DNA of 26,571 nucleotides from Actinomycetota bacterium (GTDB lineage Bacteria; Actinomycetota; Actinomycetes; S36-B12; UBA5976). Below the pieces are notes generated by a model. It was not told the origin of the DNA and searched no databases. It saw nothing but the letters and a program-made list of their open reading frames with translations. A program made the position numbers and the translations under genes. Numbering within the stretch: the first letter of the stretch is position 1; every line of letters starts with the position of its first letter. The stretch is from contig CANKTT010000005.1 of assembly GCA_947486505.1 (NCBI GenBank), positions 1 through 26,571 on the forward strand, written 5' to 3'. This document shows positions 24,402-26,571 of the stretch, one piece after another.

Positions 24402-24661
24402 TGGAACTCCTTGGACTTAAGGGTCGCTGGAACGAAGTTCTTGATGAACTTGAAGCAACCAATCGCATTGCTTGGCTTGCATTCTTTGATGCCAGGTTGG
24501 CCCTTCTAGAAAATGGAATGCTGACTTTGGATTTTTCTGATGCCAATAAGTTTCAAGATGGACATGATATAAAAAGCACCGTCTCAAATGTTTCTTACGA
24601 CGCACTTGTTGCAGCAATTGAAAAAGTGACTGGCTTAACCCTTACTTTAGATTTCAGTTAG
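24401..24661 (+). CDS. Stand-alone protein resembling the DnaX tau/gamma C-terminal domain
   Basis: An 86-residue cytosolic protein. GRWNEVLDELEATNRIAWLA, then LENGMLTLDFSDANKF, then a gap of ~30 residues and ALVAAIEKVTGLTLTLDFS, follows the order seen in the region after the AAA+ domains of DNA polymerase III gamma/tau (W-x-x-V-L, R/W-A, hydrophobic strand, F, closing helix-strand). Nothing of the ATPase itself is present. The match is by pattern from memory and needs a profile search. It is coupled to the CDGSH gene by TAATG. The next gene starts nine bases after the stop. Confidence 0.55.
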   Translation: MELLGLKGRWNEVLDELEATNRIAWLAFFDARLALLENGMLTLDFSDANKFQDGHDIKSTVSNVSYDALVAAIEKVTGLTLTLDFS

Positions 24662-24669
24662 GTTGGGTC

Positions 24670-25860
24670 ATGCTTTCGAAGAAAAAAACGATTTCTCTGG
24701 TGATCGGAATTGTGCTGGTTGCCATCGTTGGCTACTGGCTCACGAATCGAGATGAAGTAAGAGCTCCGCAGGCCGTAGCTTCGACTCTGATTGCACCCAG
24801 TGTCAGTCCAAGTCCCAGTGTCAGTCCAAGTCCATTACTTCGAACCATATCTATAGTTTCTAGCGGCGACATTCTTTTGCACGAAAGACTCTGGGCTCAG
24901 GCAAAGACTGATGGCACTGATGGTAATTGGGATTTTTTTCCTCAGCTATCTGACCTAGAACCAATTTTCGGCGCTGCTGATCTTGCGCTTTGCCATTTGG
25001 AAACACCTCTTGCTGAACTTGGGGTGGGCTACCAGGGTTATCCAATTTTTAATTCCCCACCACAGATAACCGATGCAATTACCAAGCTTGGCTTTGATAT
25101 GTGCGGCACGGCGTCAAACCACAGCTTGGACCAGGGCTTCTCTGGATTAAAACGGACTATTGAAACATTGGATGCAGCCGGAATTCCTCACACCGGAACC
25201 GCGGTCTCGCAAGAGGCAGCCGGGCAGCCATTGGTTATGGATGTGAAGACTGAAAATGGTTTCGTAAAGGTTGGCATCTTGTCCTACACATATGGATTTA
25301 ATGGATTTGAACGGGATTCCGATAAAACTTGGAGTGCCAACCTAATCGATCCCACAGCCATCGTTGCTGAGGCAAAATTGGCGCGGTCGCAAGGGGCTGA
25401 GATTGTTGTAGCCAAAATGCATTGGGGTAGCGAGTACACAAACATGCCAAATGACTTTCAAAAATCTGTTGCTCAACAGTTGGCTGACTCAGGGGAAATC
25501 GATTTAATCGACGGCTCACACAGTCATTCCGTGCAGCCGATAACTCAGATCGGTAACACTTGGATTGCTTACGGCCATGGAAATTTTGTAGCCGCTCAGC
25601 GCGAACCGATGACCATTAAGTCCGAGGGTTTGGTCACGCGCTGGAATTTTGTCGAAGACGCTTCTGGAAAGTTTTCACTATCGTGTGTTCAAGAAATGCC
25701 AACATTCATTCGTGACAATCTTCCAGTGCGCGTTATTGATGTGAACAAAGCTCTCGAGACTGGCGAATACCTTGGCGAAACTAAAGAACGCTTAGAACTG
25801 GCTAAGACTCGAACAGATGAAACCGTTCGGGCACTTGGCTTTAAGAATTTTTGCAAGTAA
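24670..25860 (+). CDS. CapA-family protein (poly-gamma-glutamate capsule-type)
   Basis: Extracytoplasmic protein of 396 residues in the CapA/PgsA metallophosphatase-like family. A single N-terminal helix (VIGIVLVAIVGYWL, about 11-24) anchors it; a short Ser/Pro linker (SVSPSPSVSPSP) follows to residue ~57. The catalytic-type fold starts SSGDILLHERL and shows HLETPLAE, GTASNHSLDQGFSGL, MHWGSEYTNMP, DGSHSHSVQPI and YGHGNFV, in the conserved order of CapA. Members participate in poly-gamma-glutamate or cell-surface polymer handling, but the substrate here is unknown. AGGTTGGG upstream of the ATG is a plausible ribosome site. Confidence 0.9.
   Translation: MLSKKKTISLVIGIVLVAIVGYWLTNRDEVRAPQAVASTLIAPSVSPSPSVSPSPLLRTISIVSSGDILLHERLWAQAKTDGTDGNWDFFPQLSDLEPIFGAADLALCHLETPLAELGVGYQGYPIFNSPPQITDAITKLGFDMCGTASNHSLDQGFSGLKRTIETLDAAGIPHTGTAVSQEAAGQPLVMDVKTENGFVKVGILSYTYGFNGFERDSDKTWSANLIDPTAIVAEAKLARSQGAEIVVAKMHWGSEYTNMPNDFQKSVAQQLADSGEIDLIDGSHSHSVQPITQIGNTWIAYGHGNFVAAQREPMTIKSEGLVTRWNFVEDASGKFSLSCVQEMPTFIRDNLPVRVIDVNKALETGEYLGETKERLELAKTRTDETVRALGFKNFCK
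24796..24831 (+). repeat. Tandem 18-base repeat encoding a Ser/Pro linker
   Basis: CCCAGTGTCAGTCCAAGT occurs twice in a row, six codons each, coding for PSVSPS. The unit is a multiple of three, so length changes by slippage would leave the capA-like frame intact. Confidence 0.9.
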
Positions 25861-25862
25861 AA

Positions 25863-26571
25863 CTATTTAACTTTTGCAGTACTAACTGTTAAGTAAAAAG
25901 TCGGTGCTGTGCCCCTACTTGTTCCTGTCACCTTGACTGCAAGAAACTTTCCCTTGTAAGCCGATATAACTGGAAGAGTGTTCTTTGTTGCTTTAGCAAT
26001 TGGCTTACAGGTTTTTGGAATCGTCTGAGTCATGGTCTTGACCTGAGTTGTGCATGAGTACCAAGCGTAGGCAATTACGGGCTTTGGAACACCAATCCAG
26101 GTTCCTGGTTTTACAGTTAACTTATTGGTGCCTTTTTTCGAAGAAATTGCTTTACCGCTGATACTTGGTTTTGGCTTTTTTAGATCAAGAGTTGCTCTAT
26201 TGCTCTGCCATTTTGCATACAAAGTTTTGTCTCCAAAAACCGACGGGGTGTAAGGGAACCTGATTATTGCGCCGGTTGCTGTCTCCGACCAGCCAAGAAA
26301 AGTGTGCTGGGAGCGAGTTGGCGAAGTGGGAGCAAGTGGGATTGGCTTTCCAAAAAATAGAGTTTTACTTGCTACTGCTGAGCCACCTTGTGAATTGAAT
26401 GAAAGATCAAAAACTCCATTGCTTACGGATAACCCTCCCCAGGTTGGTTCGGCATCAAAACCCTCAGCCGTTGGCCTTTTATAAGCCACAGCTGTAGATG
26501 AATCGTCAAAGTCTGATTCGAGTGTAGGTGCATCACCCAAGAAGTAGAGCCGTTGCAAAGACGGTGTCAAC
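25863..26571 (-). CDS. Surface protein C-terminus with BspA-like and InlB-type repeats (5' end outside window)
   Basis: The C-terminal 235 residues of a large secreted or surface protein; the frame is open at the right edge, so its start lies outside. The first ~45 residues (SLQRLYFLGDAPTLE...FDAEPTWGG) look like the close of a BspA-type leucine-rich repeat block. Next comes an InlB B-repeat/Flg_new module, roughly residues 50-118 (FDLSFNSQGGSAVASKTLFF, HTFLGWSETATG, TLYAKWQSN). The rest is an Ig-like bacterial surface module with PGTWIGVPKPVIAYAWYSC. No sorting signal, LPXTG or lipobox is visible in this portion. It converges on the CapA gene with a two-base gap and no terminator. Confidence 0.8.
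   Translation of the reverse strand, partial: LTPSLQRLYFLGDAPTLESDFDDSSTAVAYKRPTAEGFDAEPTWGGLSVSNGVFDLSFNSQGGSAVASKTLFFGKPIPLAPTSPTRSQHTFLGWSETATGAIIRFPYTPSVFGDKTLYAKWQSNRATLDLKKPKPSISGKAISSKKGTNKLTVKPGTWIGVPKPVIAYAWYSCTTQVKTMTQTIPKTCKPIAKATKNTLPVISAYKGKFLAVKVTGTSRGTAPTFYLTVSTAKVK

Noticed and set aside
24280..24617. Minus-strand open frames opposite the CDGSH and DnaX-like genes
   Set aside because: No homology-like motif, no ribosome site, and they are fully covered by well-supported plus-strand genes.

Overview
The window looks like chromosomal DNA of an actinobacterium (Actinomycetota). Marker features are an FtsH with the HEGGH zinc motif leading a folate operon that ends in a DUF3180 membrane protein, a mycothiol-dependent maleylpyruvate isomerase-like protein, a copper-resistance/CtaG fusion protein, and a SAM-IV-type riboswitch. 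Base composition is visibly not GC-rich for this phylum, spacing is tight, stop/start overlaps are frequent, and several genes appear to be leaderless. Together these suggest a small-genome, streamlined (possibly aquatic) lineage. The lineage is an inference; no rRNA is present to confirm it.

Layout. 1-2407: a CopD/CtaG membrane protein (start outside the window) meets a nitrilase-family amidohydrolase tail to tail. 2408-7479: a short relic of a histidine kinase, then a minus-strand block ftsH-folE-folP-folB-folK-DUF3180 in which neighbouring genes mostly overlap by a few bases; four steps of dihydropterin and folate synthesis are read together with the membrane protease. 7480-7952: a hairpin and a small plus-strand protein with a ParB-like signature. 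7949-10650: an amino-acid ABC transporter (binding lipoprotein, permease, ATPase) behind a SAM-IV-type riboswitch, which makes methionine or a related sulfur compound the most likely substrate. 10715-11173: tadA, the tRNA adenosine deaminase. 11219-11595: tRNA-Ser(CGA) followed by two echoes of its 3' end, each of the three copies running into its own terminator.

11596-14491: a three-subunit proton-translocating transhydrogenase (pntAA, pntAB, pntB). 14538-16977: a TauE/SafE-family permease with an irregular start, then an ABC-2 export pair. 17021-18217: a long coiled-coil protein. 18302-20395: a DEAD-box RNA helicase with a highly repetitive basic N-terminus. On the plus strand follow rmuC, an APC-family amino-acid permease, a mycothiol-dependent DinB-like enzyme, a CDGSH iron-sulfur protein, an 86-residue protein resembling the C-terminal domain of DNA polymerase III tau/gamma, and a CapA-family lipid-anchored or membrane-anchored protein. 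The window ends in the C-terminal part of a minus-strand surface protein with a BspA-like and an InlB-type repeat.

No complete mobile element, CRISPR array or phage gene is seen. Most of the window is housekeeping. The parts deserving a second look are the tRNA-Ser 3'-end echoes with three different terminators, the SAM-IV-controlled polar amino-acid transporter, the homopolymer-linked start problem of the TauE gene, the histidine-kinase relic, the stand-alone DnaX-like domain, and a recurring TANNNT-N6-start signature of leaderless genes.
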